This document shows, piece by piece, positions 8,577 to 20,199 of a DNA stretch of 64,000 nt. A program made the position numbers and the translations under genes. Every line of letters begins with the position of its first letter. The first letter of the stretch is position 1. The notes beneath the pieces are model-generated. The model had not been told where the DNA came from. It was given only the letters and a program-made list of their open reading frames with translations, and searched no databases. Origin of the DNA: Petrolisthes cinctipes (lineage: Eukaryota > Arthropoda > Malacostraca > Decapoda > Porcellanidae); assembly GCA_033782935.1 (NCBI GenBank), contig JAWQEG010000003.1, forward strand, positions 4,414,501 through 4,478,500, given 5' to 3'.

Positions 8577-10547
8577 GATTTTTAGCATGTTTTTAGCCTA
8601 TATTTTGAAAATATTCTTGCACTGTGTAGGCATGTACAGATTGCTTCTGGGACCCCAAAATATTGAATTTTCGGGTGTTTTGAGCCTGAATTTGAGATAT
8701 AAACGGGTACAGAAGATACATGCACATATTGACTTTGGGTATCTAAAATATCGATTTTCAGCATTTTTTGGGCCTGTATTTTGAAAATACTCTAACACTG
8801 AGTAGGCATGTACAGATTGCTTCTGGGACCCCAAAATATTGAATTTTCGGGTGTTTTGAGCCTGAATTTGAGATATAAAAGGGTACTGAAGATGCATGCA
8901 CATATCGACTTTTGTGCACCTAAAAGATCGATTTTCAGTATGTTTTGAGCATGTATTTTGAAAATACTCTAACACGGCGTAGGCATGTACAGATCGCTTC
9001 TGGGACCCCTAAATATCGAATTTTCGGGTGTTTTGGGACTGAATTTGAGATATCGACTTTTTGGCACCTAAAACATCGATTTTTAGCATGTTTTTAATCT
9101 ATATTTTGAAAATATTCTAGCACTGAGTAGGCATATACAGATTGCTTCTGGAACCCCAAAATATTGAATTTTCGGGTGTTTTGAGCCTGAATTTGAGATA
9201 TAAACGGGTACAGAAGATACTTGCACATATTGACTTTGGGCACCAAAAATATCGATTTTCAGCATGTTTTGGGCCTGAATTTTGAAAATACTCTAACACG
9301 GAGTAGGCATGTACAGATCGCTTATGGGACCCCAAAATATCGAATTTTCGGGTGGTTAGGGCCAGAATTTGAGATATAAACGGGTACAGAAGATGCATGC
9401 ACATATCGACTTTTGGGCACCTAAAAGATCGATTTTCAGTATGTTTTTGGCCTGTATTTTGAAAATACTCTAACACGGAGTAGGCATGTACAGATACCTT
9501 CTGGGACCTCTAACTATCGAATTTTCGGGTGTTTTGGGACTGAATTTGAGATATCGATTTTTTGGCACCTAAAATGTCGATTTTTAGCATGTTTTTAGCC
9601 TATATTTTGAAAATATTCTAGCACTGTGTAGGCATGTACAGATTGCTTCTGGGACCCCAAAATATTGAATTTTCGGGTGTTTTGAGCCTGAATTTGAGAT
9701 ATAAACGGGTACAGAAGATACATGCACATATTGACTTTGGGCATCTAAAATATCGATTTTCAGCATGTTTTGGGCCTGTATTTTGAAAATACTCTAACAC
9801 TGAGTAGGCATGTACAGATTGCTTCTGGGACCCCAAAATATTGAATTTTCGGGTGTTTTGAGCCTGAATTTGAGATATAAACGGGTACAGAAGATGCATG
9901 CACATATCGACTTTTGGGCACCTAAAAGATCGATTTTCAGTATGTTTTTGGCCTGTATTTTGAAAATACTCTAACACGGAGTAGGCATGTACAGATACCT
10001 TCTGGGACCTCTAAATATCGAATTTTCGGATGTTTTGGGACTGAATTTGAGATATCGATTTTTTGGCACCTAAAATGTCGATTTTTAGCATGTTTTTAGC
10101 CTATATTTTGAAAATATTCTTGCACTGTGTAGGCATGTACAGATTGCTTCTTGGACCCCAAAATATTGAATTTTAGGGTGTTTTGAGCCTGAATTTGAGA
10201 TATAAACGGGTACAGAAGATACATGCACATATTGACTTTGGGTATCTAAAATATCGATTTTCAGCATTTTTTGGGCCTGTATTTTGAAAATACTCTAACA
10301 CTGAGTAGGCATGTACAGATTGCTTCTGGGACCCCAAAATATTGAATTTTCGGGTGTTTTGAGCCTGAATTTGAGATATAAAAGGGTACTGAAGATGCAT
10401 GCACATATCGACTTTTGTGCACCTAAAAGATCGATTTTCAGTATGTTTTGAGCATGTATTTTGAAAATACTCTAACACGGCGTAGGCATGTACAGATCGC
10501 TTCTGGGACCCCTAAATATCGAATTTTCGGGTGTTTTGGGACTGAAT
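7386..10547 (+). repeat. 3162-bp segmental duplication, copy 1
   Basis: Every unit from 7596 to 10080 recurs 3162 bp downstream, including private changes (tttagactat, tttcgtacc, gattgcatctg). Differences I saw are few, for example 7585 t/c, 9093 t/c, 9514 c/a and 10175 a/c. The left and right limits fall in the shared ctgaatttgagatat segment, so exact ends are uncertain by about 20 bp. Confidence 0.85.
8577..10079 (+). repeat. 1503-bp nine-monomer unit, copy 1
   Basis: Three 501-bp trimers start at 8577 (B, with cttgcactg, gggtatctaaa, agcatttttt, gcgtagg), 9078 (B2, with gagtaggcatatac, ctggaacccc, gatacttgcac, cgcttatggg) and 9579 (B, with an A-type third monomer). The set restarts at 10080, making this a 1503-bp higher-order repeat. 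Confidence 0.85.
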
Positions 10548-10610
10548 TTGAGATATAAACGGGTACTGAAGATGCATGCACATATCGACTTTTGTGCACC
10601 TAAAAGATCG
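10434..10610 (+). repeat. Exchange junction: full-length D/C chimera
   Basis: The first part is D with the gcgtagg tag and gggactgaatttgagatat. It then continues as aaacgggtactgaagatgc and gtgcacc (C tail) instead of the D deletion. It sits exactly at the joint between the two 3162-bp copies and is followed by an ordinary D. It is the expected product of an out-of-register exchange within gaatttgagatat. Confidence 0.8.
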
Positions 10611-13600
10611 ATTTTCAGTATGTTTTGAGCATGTATTTTGAAAATACTCTAACACGGAGTAGGCATGTACAGATCGCTTCTGGGACCCCTAAATATCGAA
10701 TTTTCGGGTGTTTTGGGACTGAATTTGAGATATCGACTTTTTGGCACCTAAAAGATCGATTTTTAGCATGTTTTTAGACTATATTTTGAAAATATTCTAG
10801 CACTGTACAGATTGCTTCTGGGACCCCAAAATATTGAATTTTCGGGTGTTTTGAGCCTGAATTTGAGATATAAACGGGTACAGAAGATACATGCACATAT
10901 TGACTTTGGGCATCTAAAACATCGATTTTCAGCATGTTTTGGGCCTGTATTTTGAAAATACTCTAACACTGAGTAGGCATGTACAGATTGCTTCTGGGAC
11001 CCCAAAATATTGAATTTTCGGGTGTTTTGAGCCTGAATTTGAGATATAAACGGGTACTGAAGATGCATGCACATATCGACTTTTCGTACCTAAAAGATCG
11101 ATTTTCAGTATGTTTTTGGCCTGTATTTTGAAAATACTCTAACACGGAGTAGGCATGTACAGATCGCTTCTGGGACCCCTAAATATCGAATTTTCGGGTG
11201 TTTTGGGACTGAATTTGAGATATCGACTTTTTGGCACCTAAAAGATCGATTTTTAGCATGTTTTTAGCCTATATTTTGAAAATATTCTAGCACTGTACAG
11301 ATTGCATCTGGGACCCCAAAATATTGAATTTTCGGGTGTTTTGAGCCTGAATTTGAGATATAAACGGGTACAGAAGATACATGCACATATTGACTTTGGG
11401 CACCAAAAATATCGATTTTCAGCATGTTTTGGGCCTGAATTTTGAAAATACTCTAACACGGAGTAGGCATGTACAGATCGCTTCTGGGACCCCAAAATAT
11501 CGAATTTTCGGGTGTTTAGGGCTAGAATTTGAGATATAAACGGGTACAGAAGATGCATGCACATATCGACTTTTGGGCACCTAAAAGATCGATTTTCAGT
11601 ATGTTTTTGGCCTGTATTTTGAAAATACTCTAACACGGAGTAGGCATGTACAGATACCTTCTGGGACCTCTAAATATCGAATTTTCGGATGTTTTGGGAC
11701 TGAATTTGAGATATCGATTTTTTGGCACCTAAAATGTCGATTTTTAGCATGTTTTTAGCCTATATTTTGAAAATATTCTTGCACTGTGTAGGCATGTACA
11801 GATTGCTTCTGGGACCCCAAAATATTGAATTTTCGGGTGTTTTGAGCCTGAATTTGAGATATAAACGGGTACAGAAGATACATGCACATATTGACTTTGG
11901 GTATCTAAAATATCGATTTTCAGCATTTTTTGGGCCTGTATTTTGAAAATACTCTAACACTGAGTAGGCATGTACAGATTGCTTCTGGGACCCCAAAATA
12001 TTGAATTTTCGGGTGTTTTGAGCCTGAATTTGAGATATAAAAGGGTACTGAAGATGCATGCACATATCGACTTTTGTGCACCTAAAAGATCGATTTTCAG
12101 TATGTTTTGAGCATGTATTTTGAAAATACTCTAACACGGCGTAGGCATGTACAGATCGCTTCTGGGACCCCTAAATATCGAATTTTCGGGTGTTTTGGGA
12201 CTGAATTTGAGATATCGACTTTTTGGCACCTAAAACATCGATTTTTAGCATGTTTTTAACCTATATTTTGAAAATATTCTAGCACTGAGTAGGCATATAC
12301 AGATTGCTTCTGGAACCCCAAAATATTGAATTTTCGGGTGTTTTGAGCCTGAATTTGAGATATAAACGGGTACAGAAGATACTTGCACATATTGACTTTG
12401 GGCACCAAAAATATCGATTTTCAGCATGTTTTGGGCCTGAATTTTGAAAATACTCTAACACGGAGTAGGCATGTACAGATCGCTTATGGGACCCCAAAAT
12501 ATCGAATTTTCGGGTGGTTAGGGCCAGAATTTGAGATATAAACGGGTACAGAAGATGCATGCACATATCGACTTTTGGGCACCTAAAAGATCGATTTTCA
12601 GTATGTTTTTGGCCTGTATTTTGAAAATACTCTAACACGGAGTAGGCATGTACAGATACCTTCTGGGACCTCTAAATATCGAATTTTCGGGTGTTTTGGG
12701 ACTGAATTTGAGATATCGATTTTTTGGCACCTAAAATGTCGATTTTTAGCATGTTTTTAGCCTATATTTTGAAAATATTCTAGCACTGTGTAGGCATGTA
12801 CAGATTGCTTCTGGGACCTCAAAATATTGAATTTTCGGGTGTTTTGAGCCTGAATTTGAGATATAAACGGGTACAGAAGATACATGCACATATTGACTTT
12901 GGGCATCTAAAATATCGATTTTCAGCATGTTTTGGGCCTGTATTTTGAAAATACTCTAACACTGAGTAGGCATGTACAGATTGCTTCTGGGACCCCAAAA
13001 TATTGAATTTTCGGGTGTTTTGAGCCTGAATTTGAGATATAAACGGGTACAGAAGATGCATGCACATATCGACTTTTGGGCACCTAAAAGATCGATTTTC
13101 AGTATGTTTTTGGCCTGTATTTTGAAAATACTCTAACACGGAGTAGGCATGTACAGATACCTTCTGGGACCTCTAAATATCGAATTTTCGGATGTTTTGG
13201 GACTGAATTTGAGATATCGATTTTTTGGCACCTAAAATGTCGATTTTTAGCATGTTTTTAGCCTATATTTTGAAAATATTCTTGCAATGTGTAGGCATGT
13301 ACAGATTGCTTCTTGGACCCCAAAATATTGAATTTTCGGGTGTTTTGAGCCTGAATTTGAGATATAAACGGGTACAGAAGATACATGCACATATTGACTT
13401 TGGGTATCTAAAATATCGATTTTCAGCATTTTTTGGGCCTGTATTTTGAAAATACTCTAACACTGAGTAGGCATGTACAGATTGCTTCTGGGACCCCAAA
13501 ATATTGAATTTTCGGGTGTTTTGAGCCTGAATTTGAGATATAAAAGGGTACTGAAGATGCATGCACATATCGACTTTTGTGCACCTAAAAGATCGATTTT

Positions 13601-13709
13601 CAGTATGTTTTGAGCATGTATTTTGAAAATACTCTAACACGGCGTAGGCATGTACAGATCGCTTCTGGGACCCCTAAATATCGAATTTTCGGGTGTTTTG
13701 GGACTGAAT
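10548..13709 (+). repeat. 3162-bp segmental duplication, copy 2
   Basis: This is the second tandem copy, with unit starts at 10758, 11248, 11739, 12240, 12741 and 13242. It contains the second nine-monomer unit (11739-13241) and leads without a break into further 1503-bp units. Identity to copy 1 looks above 99% by eye. Confidence 0.85.
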
Positions 13710-16246
13710 TTGAGATATCGACTTTTTGGCACCTAAAACATCGATTTTTAGCATGTTTTTAACCTATATTTTGAAAATATTCTAGCACTGAGTAGGCATA
13801 TACAGATTGCTTCTGGAACCCCAAAATATTGAATTTTCGGGTGTTTTGAGCTTGAATTTGAGATATAAACGGGTACAGAAGATACTTGCACATATTGACT
13901 TTGGGCACCAAAAATATCGATTTTCAGCATGTTTTGGGCCTGAATTTTGAAAATACTCTAACACGGAGTAGGCATGTACAGATCGCTTATGGGACCCCAA
14001 AATATCGAATTTTCGGGTGTTTAGGGCCAGAATTTGATATATAAACGGGTACAGAAGATGCATGCACATATCGACTTTTGGGCACCTAAAAGATCGATTT
14101 TCAGTATGTTTTTGGCCTGTATTTTGAAAATACTCTAACACGGAGTAGGCATGTACAGATACCTTCTGGGACCTCTAAATATCGAATTTTCGGGTGTTTT
14201 GGGACTGAATTTGAGATATCGATTTTTTGGCACCTAAAATGTCGATTTTTAGCATGTTTTTAGCCTATATTTTGAAAATATTCTAGCACTGTGTAGGCAT
14301 GTACAGATTGCTTCTGGGACCCCAAAATATTGAATTTTCGGGTGTTTTGAGCCTGAATTTGAGATATAAACGGGTACAGAAGATACATGCACATATTGAC
14401 TTTGGGCATCTAAAATATCGATTTTCAGCATGTTTTGGGCCTGTTTTTTGAAAATACTCTAACACTGAGTAGGCATGTACAGATTGCTTCTGGGACCCCA
14501 AAATATTGAATTTTCGGGTGTTTTGAGCCTGAATTTGAGATATAAACGGGTACAGAAGATGCATGCACATATCGACTTTTGGGCACCTAAAAGATCGATT
14601 TTCAGTATGTTTTTGGCCTGTATTTTGAAAATACTCTAACACGGAGTAGGCATGTACAGATACCTTCTGGGACCTCTAAATATCGAATTTTCGGATGTTT
14701 TGGGACTGAATTTGAGATATCGATTTTTTGGCACCTAAAATGTCGATTTTTAGCATGTTTTTAGCCTATATTTTGAAAATATTCTTGCACTGTGTAGGCA
14801 TGTACAGATTGCTTCTGGGACCCCAAAATATTGAATTTTCGGGTGTTTTGAGCCTGAATTTGAGATATAAACGGGTACAGAAGATACATGCACATATTGA
14901 CTTTGGGTATCTAAAATATCGATTTTCAGCATTTTTTGGGCCTGTATTTTGAAAATACTCTAACACTGAGTAGGCATGTACAGATTGCTTCTGGGACCCC
15001 AAAATATTGAATTTTCGGGTGTTTTGAGCCTGAATTTGAGATATAAAAGGGTACTGAAGATGCATGCACATATCGACTTTTGTGCACCTAAAAGATCGAT
15101 TTTCAGTATGTTTTGAGCATGTATTTTGAAAATACTCTAACACGGCGTAGGCATGTACAGATCGCTTCTGGGACCCCTAAATATCGAATTTTCGGTTTTT
15201 TGTCACTGAATTTGAGATATCGACTTTTTGGCACCTAAAACATCGATTTTTAGCATGTTTTTAACCTATATTTTGAAAATATTCTAGCACTGAGTAGGCA
15301 TATACAGATTGCTTCTGGAACCCCAAAATATTGAATTTTCGGGTGTTTTGAGCCTGAATTTGAGATATAAACGGGTACAGAAGATACTTGCACATATTGA
15401 CTTTGGGCACCAAAAATATCGATTTTCAGCATGTTTTGGGCCTGAATTTTGAAAATACTCTAACACGGAGTAGGCATGTACAGATCGCTTATGGGACCCC
15501 AAAATATCGAATTTTCGGGTGTTTAGGGACAGAATTTGAGATATAAACGGGTACAGAAGATGCATGCACATATCGACTTTTGGGCACCTAAAAGATCGAT
15601 TTTCAGTATGTTTTTGGCCTGTATTTTGAAATTACTCTAACACGGAGTAGGCATGTACAGATACCTTCTGGGACCTCTAAATATCGAATTTTCGGGTGTT
15701 TTGGGACTGAATTTGAGATATCGATTTTTTGGCACCTAAAATGTCGATTTTTAGCATGTTTTTAGCCTATATTTTGAAAATATTCTAGCACTGTGTAGGC
15801 ATGTACAGATTGCTTCTGGGACCCCAAAATATCGAATTTTCGGGTGTTTTGAGCCTGAATTTGAGATATAAACGGGTACAGAAGATACATGCACATATTG
15901 ACTTTGGGCATCTAAAATATCGATTTTCAGCATGTTTTGGGCCTGTATTTTGAAAATACTCTAACACTGAGTAGGCATGTACAGATTGCTTCTGGGACCC
16001 CAAAATATTGAATTTTCGGGTGTTTTGAGCCTGAATTTGAGATATAAACGGGTACTGAAGATGCATGCACATATCGACTTTTGTGCACCTAAAAGATCGA
16101 TTTTCAGTATGTTTTGAGCATGTATTTTGAAAATACTCTAACACGGAGTAGGCATGTACAGATCGCTTCTGGGACCCCTAAATATCGAATTTTCGGGTGT
16201 TTTGGGACTGAATTTGAGATATCGACTTTTTGGCACCTAAAAGATC
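13242..16246 (+). repeat. 1503-bp nine-monomer units, third and fourth copies
   Basis: Units start at 13242, 13743, 14244 (one complete 1503-bp copy) and 14745, 15245, 15746 (fourth copy). The fourth copy diverges in its last trimer, which has C/D tails where the others have F/A tails. B2-type tags are at 13743 and 15245. The trimer at 14745 is 500 bp because of the altered patch at 15191-15210. Confidence 0.8.
15191..15210 (+). repeat. Altered patch in a D monomer
   Basis: The usual ttcgggtgttttgggactg reads ttcggttttttgtcactg here: one base lost and several changed within about 12 bp. This leaves the unit at 500 bp. It is unique in the window as far as I saw. Confidence 0.75.
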
Positions 16247-19217
16247 GATTTTTAGCATGTTTTTAGCCTATATTTTGAAAATATTCTAGCACTGTACAGA
16301 TTGCTTCTGGGACCCCAAAATATTGAATTTTCGGGTGTTTTGAGCCTGAATTTGAGATATAAACGGGTACAGAAGATACATGCACATATTGACTTTGGGC
16401 ACCAAAAATATCGATTTTCAGCATGTTTTGGGCCTGAATTTTGAAAGTACTCTAACACGGAGTAGGCATGTACAGATCGCTTCTGGGACCCCAAAATATC
16501 GAATTTTCGGGTGTTTAGGGCCAGAATTTGATATATAAACGGGTACAGAAGATGCATGCACATATCGACTTTTGGGCACCTAAAAGATCGATTTTCAGTA
16601 TGTTTTTGGCCTGTATTTTGAAAATACTCTAACACGGAGTAGGCATGTACAGATACCTTCTGGGACCTCTAAATATCGAATTTTCGGGTGTTTTGGGACT
16701 GAATTTGAGATATCGATTTTTTGGCACCTAAAATGTCGATTTTTAGCATGTTTTTAGCCTATATTTTGAAAATATTCTAGCACTGTGTAGGCATGTACAG
16801 ATTGCTTCTGGGACCCCAAAATATTGAATTTTCGGGTGTTTTGAGCCTGAATTTGAGATATAAACGGGTACTGAAGATGCATGCACATATCGACTTTTGT
16901 GCACCTAAAAGATCGATTTTCAGTATGTTTTGAGCATGTATTTTGAAAATACTCTAACACGGAGTAGGTATGTACAGATCGCTTCTGGGACCCCTAAATA
17001 TCGAATTTTCGGGTGTTTTGGGACTGAATTTGAGATATCGACTTTTTGGCACCTAAAAGATCGATTTTTAGCATGTTTTTAGCCTATATTTTGAAAATAT
17101 TCTAGAACTGTACAGATTGCTTCTGGGACCCCAAAATATTGAATTTTCGGGTGTTTTGAGCCTGAATTTGAGATATAAACGGGTACAGAAGATACATGCA
17201 CATATTGACTTTGGGCACCAAAAATATCGATTTTCAGCATGTTTTGGGCCTGAATTTTGAAAGTACTCTAACAAGGAGTAGGCATGTACAGATCGCTTCT
17301 GGGACCCCAAAATATCGAATTTTCGGGTGTTTAGGGCCAGAATTTGAGATATAAACGGGTACAGAAGATGCATGCACATATCGACTTTTGGGCACCTAAA
17401 AGATCGATTTTCAGTATGTTTTTGGCCTGTATTTTGAAAATACTCTAACACGGAGTAGGCATGTACAGATACCTTCTGGGACCTCTAAATATCGAATTTT
17501 CGGGTGTTTTGGGACTGAATTTGAGATATCGATTTTTTGGCACCTAAAATGTCGATTTTTAGCATGTTTTTAGCCTATATTTTGAAAATATTCTAGCACT
17601 GTGTAGGCATGTACAGATTGCTTCTGGGACCCCAAAATATTGAATTTTCGGGTGTTTTGAGCCTGAATTTGAGATATAAACGGGTACAGAAGATACATGC
17701 ACATATTGACTTTGGGCACCAAAAATATCGATTTTCAGCATGTTTTGGGCCTGAATTTTGAAAATACTCTAACACGGAGTAGGCATGTACAGATCGCTTC
17801 TGGGACCCCAAAATATCGAATTTTCGGGTGTTTTGAGCCTGAATTTGAGATATAAACGGGTACTGAAGATACATGCACATATCGACTTTTGTTCACCTAA
17901 AAGATCGATTTTCAGTATGTTTTGGGCCTGAATTTTGAAAATACTCTAACACGGAGTAGGCATGTACAGATCGCTTCTGGGACCCCAAAATATCGAATTT
18001 TCGGGTGTTTTGAGCCTGATTTTGAGATATATACGGGTACTGAAGATGCATGCACATATCGACTTTTGTGCACCTAAAAGATCGATTTTCAGTATGTTTT
18101 GAGCATGTATTTTGAAAATACTCTAACACGGAGTAGGCATGTACAGATCGCTTCTGGGACCCCTAAATATCGAATTTTCGGGTGTTTTGGGACTGAATTT
18201 GAGATATCGACTTTTTGGCACCTAAAAGATCGATTTTTAGCATGTTTTTAGCCTATATTTTGAAAATATTCTAGCACTGTACAGATTGCTTCTGGGACCC
18301 CAAAATATTGAATTTTCGGGTGTTTTGAGCCTGAATTTGAGATATAAACGGGTACAGAAGATACATGCACATATTGACTTTGGGCACCAAAAATATCGAT
18401 TTTCAGCATGTTTTCGGCCTGAATTTTGAAAATACTCTAACACGGAGTGTACAGATCGCTTCTGGGACCCCAAAATATCGAATTTTCGGGTGTTTAGGGC
18501 CAGAATTTGAGATATAAACGGGTACAGAAGATGCATGCACATATCGACTTTTGGGCACCTAAAAGATCGATTTTCAGTATGTTTTTGGCCTGTATTTTGA
18601 AAATACTCTAACACGGAGTAGGCATGTACAGATACCTTCTGGGACCTCTAAATATCGAATTTTCGGGTGTTTTGGGACTGAATTTGAGATATCGATTTTT
18701 TGGCACCTAAAATGTCGATTTTTAGCATGTTTTTAGCCTATATTTTGAAAATATTCTAGCACTGTGTAGGCATGTACAGATTGCTTCTGGGACCCCAAAA
18801 TATTGAATTTGCGGGTGTTTTGAGCCTGAATTTGAGATATAAACGGGTACAGAAGATACATGCACATATTGACTTTGGACATCTAAAATATCGATTTTCA
18901 GCATGTTTTGGGCCTGAATTTTGAAAATACTCTAACACTGAGTAGGCATGTACAGATTGCTTCTGGGACCCCAAAATATTGAATTTTCGGGTGTTTTCAG
19001 CCTGAATTTGAGATATAAACGGGTACTGAAGATGCATGCACATATCGACTTTTGTGCACCTAAAAGATCGATTTTCAGTATGTTTTGAGCATGTATTTTG
19101 AAAATACTCTAACACGGAGTAGGTATGTACAGATCGCTTCTGGGACCCCTAAATATCGAATTTTCGGGTGTTTTGGGACTGAATTTGAGATATCGACTTT
19201 TTGGCACCTAAAAGATC
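16247..19217 (+). repeat. Mixed block: 491, 325, 491, 678, 485, 501 bp units
   Basis: Units start at 16247 (E trimer), 16738 (B/C chimera plus D), 17063 (E trimer), 17554 (tetramer with an additional full-length monomer at 17907-18083), 18232 (E trimer shortened by 6 bp) and 18717 (B trimer with gaatttgcggg and ttggacatctaaa). Confidence 0.8.
18398..18568 (+). repeat. Type F monomer with 6-bp deletion
   Basis: Near 18447 cacggagtaggcatgtacag is shortened to cacggagtgtacag, a loss of 6 bp. The monomer is 171 bp and its trimer 485 bp. The loss lies close to the place of the E-type 10-bp deletion. Confidence 0.75.
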
Positions 19218-19708
19218 GATTTTTAGCATGTTTTTAGCCTATATTTTGAAAATATTCTAGCACTGTACAGATTGCTTCTGGGACCCCAAAATATTGAATT
19301 TTCGGGTGTTTTGAGCCTGAATTTGAGATATAAACGGGTACAGAAGATACATGCACATATTGACTTTGGGCACCAAAAATATCGATTTTCAGCATGTTTT
19401 GGGCCTGAATTTTGAAAATACCCTAACACGGAGTAGGCATGTACAGATCGCTTCTGGGACCCCAAAATATCGAATTTTCGGGTGTTTAGGGCCAGAATTT
19501 GAGATATAAACGGGTACAGAAGATGCATGCACATATCGACTTTTGGGCACCTAAAAGATCGATTTTCAGTATGTTTTTGGCCTGTATTTTGAAAATACTC
19601 TAACACGGAGTAGGCATGTACAGATACCTTCTGGGACCTCTAAATATCGAATTTTCGGGTGTTTTGGGACTGAATTTGAGATATCGACTTTTTGGCACCT
19701 AAAAGATC
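19218..19708 (+). repeat. 491-bp trimer, copy 1 of a direct tandem pair
   Basis: This is an E-F-(A/D) trimer with accctaacacgg in F and an A head joined to a D tail (atacctt... then gactttttggcacc). It is followed immediately by an apparently identical copy. I saw no difference between the two. Confidence 0.85.
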
Positions 19709-20199
19709 GATTTTTAGCATGTTTTTAGCCTATATTTTGAAAATATTCTAGCACTGTACAGATTGCTTCTGGGACCCCAAAATATTGAATTTTCGGGTGT
19801 TTTGAGCCTGAATTTGAGATATAAACGGGTACAGAAGATACATGCACATATTGACTTTGGGCACCAAAAATATCGATTTTCAGCATGTTTTGGGCCTGAA
19901 TTTTGAAAATACCCTAACACGGAGTAGGCATGTACAGATCGCTTCTGGGACCCCAAAATATCGAATTTTCGGGTGTTTAGGGCCAGAATTTGAGATATAA
20001 ACGGGTACAGAAGATGCATGCACATATCGACTTTTGGGCACCTAAAAGATCGATTTTCAGTATGTTTTTGGCCTGTATTTTGAAAATACTCTAACACGGA
20101 GTAGGCATGTACAGATACCTTCTGGGACCTCTAAATATCGAATTTTCGGGTGTTTTGGGACTGAATTTGAGATATCGACTTTTTGGCACCTAAAAGATC
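19709..20199 (+). repeat. 491-bp trimer, copy 2 of a direct tandem pair
   Basis: It repeats 19218-19708 base for base as far as I could compare, including accctaacacgg and the A/D chimeric third monomer. This is the youngest-looking duplication in the window, or an assembly expansion. Confidence 0.85.

Noticed and set aside
8560..8784. Forward-strand open frames of 60-74 codons (also near 11722, 13225, 14728, 44701, 50834)
   Set aside because: They are the same repeat read on the other strand, appearing only where a local variant removes a stop. No sign of coding.
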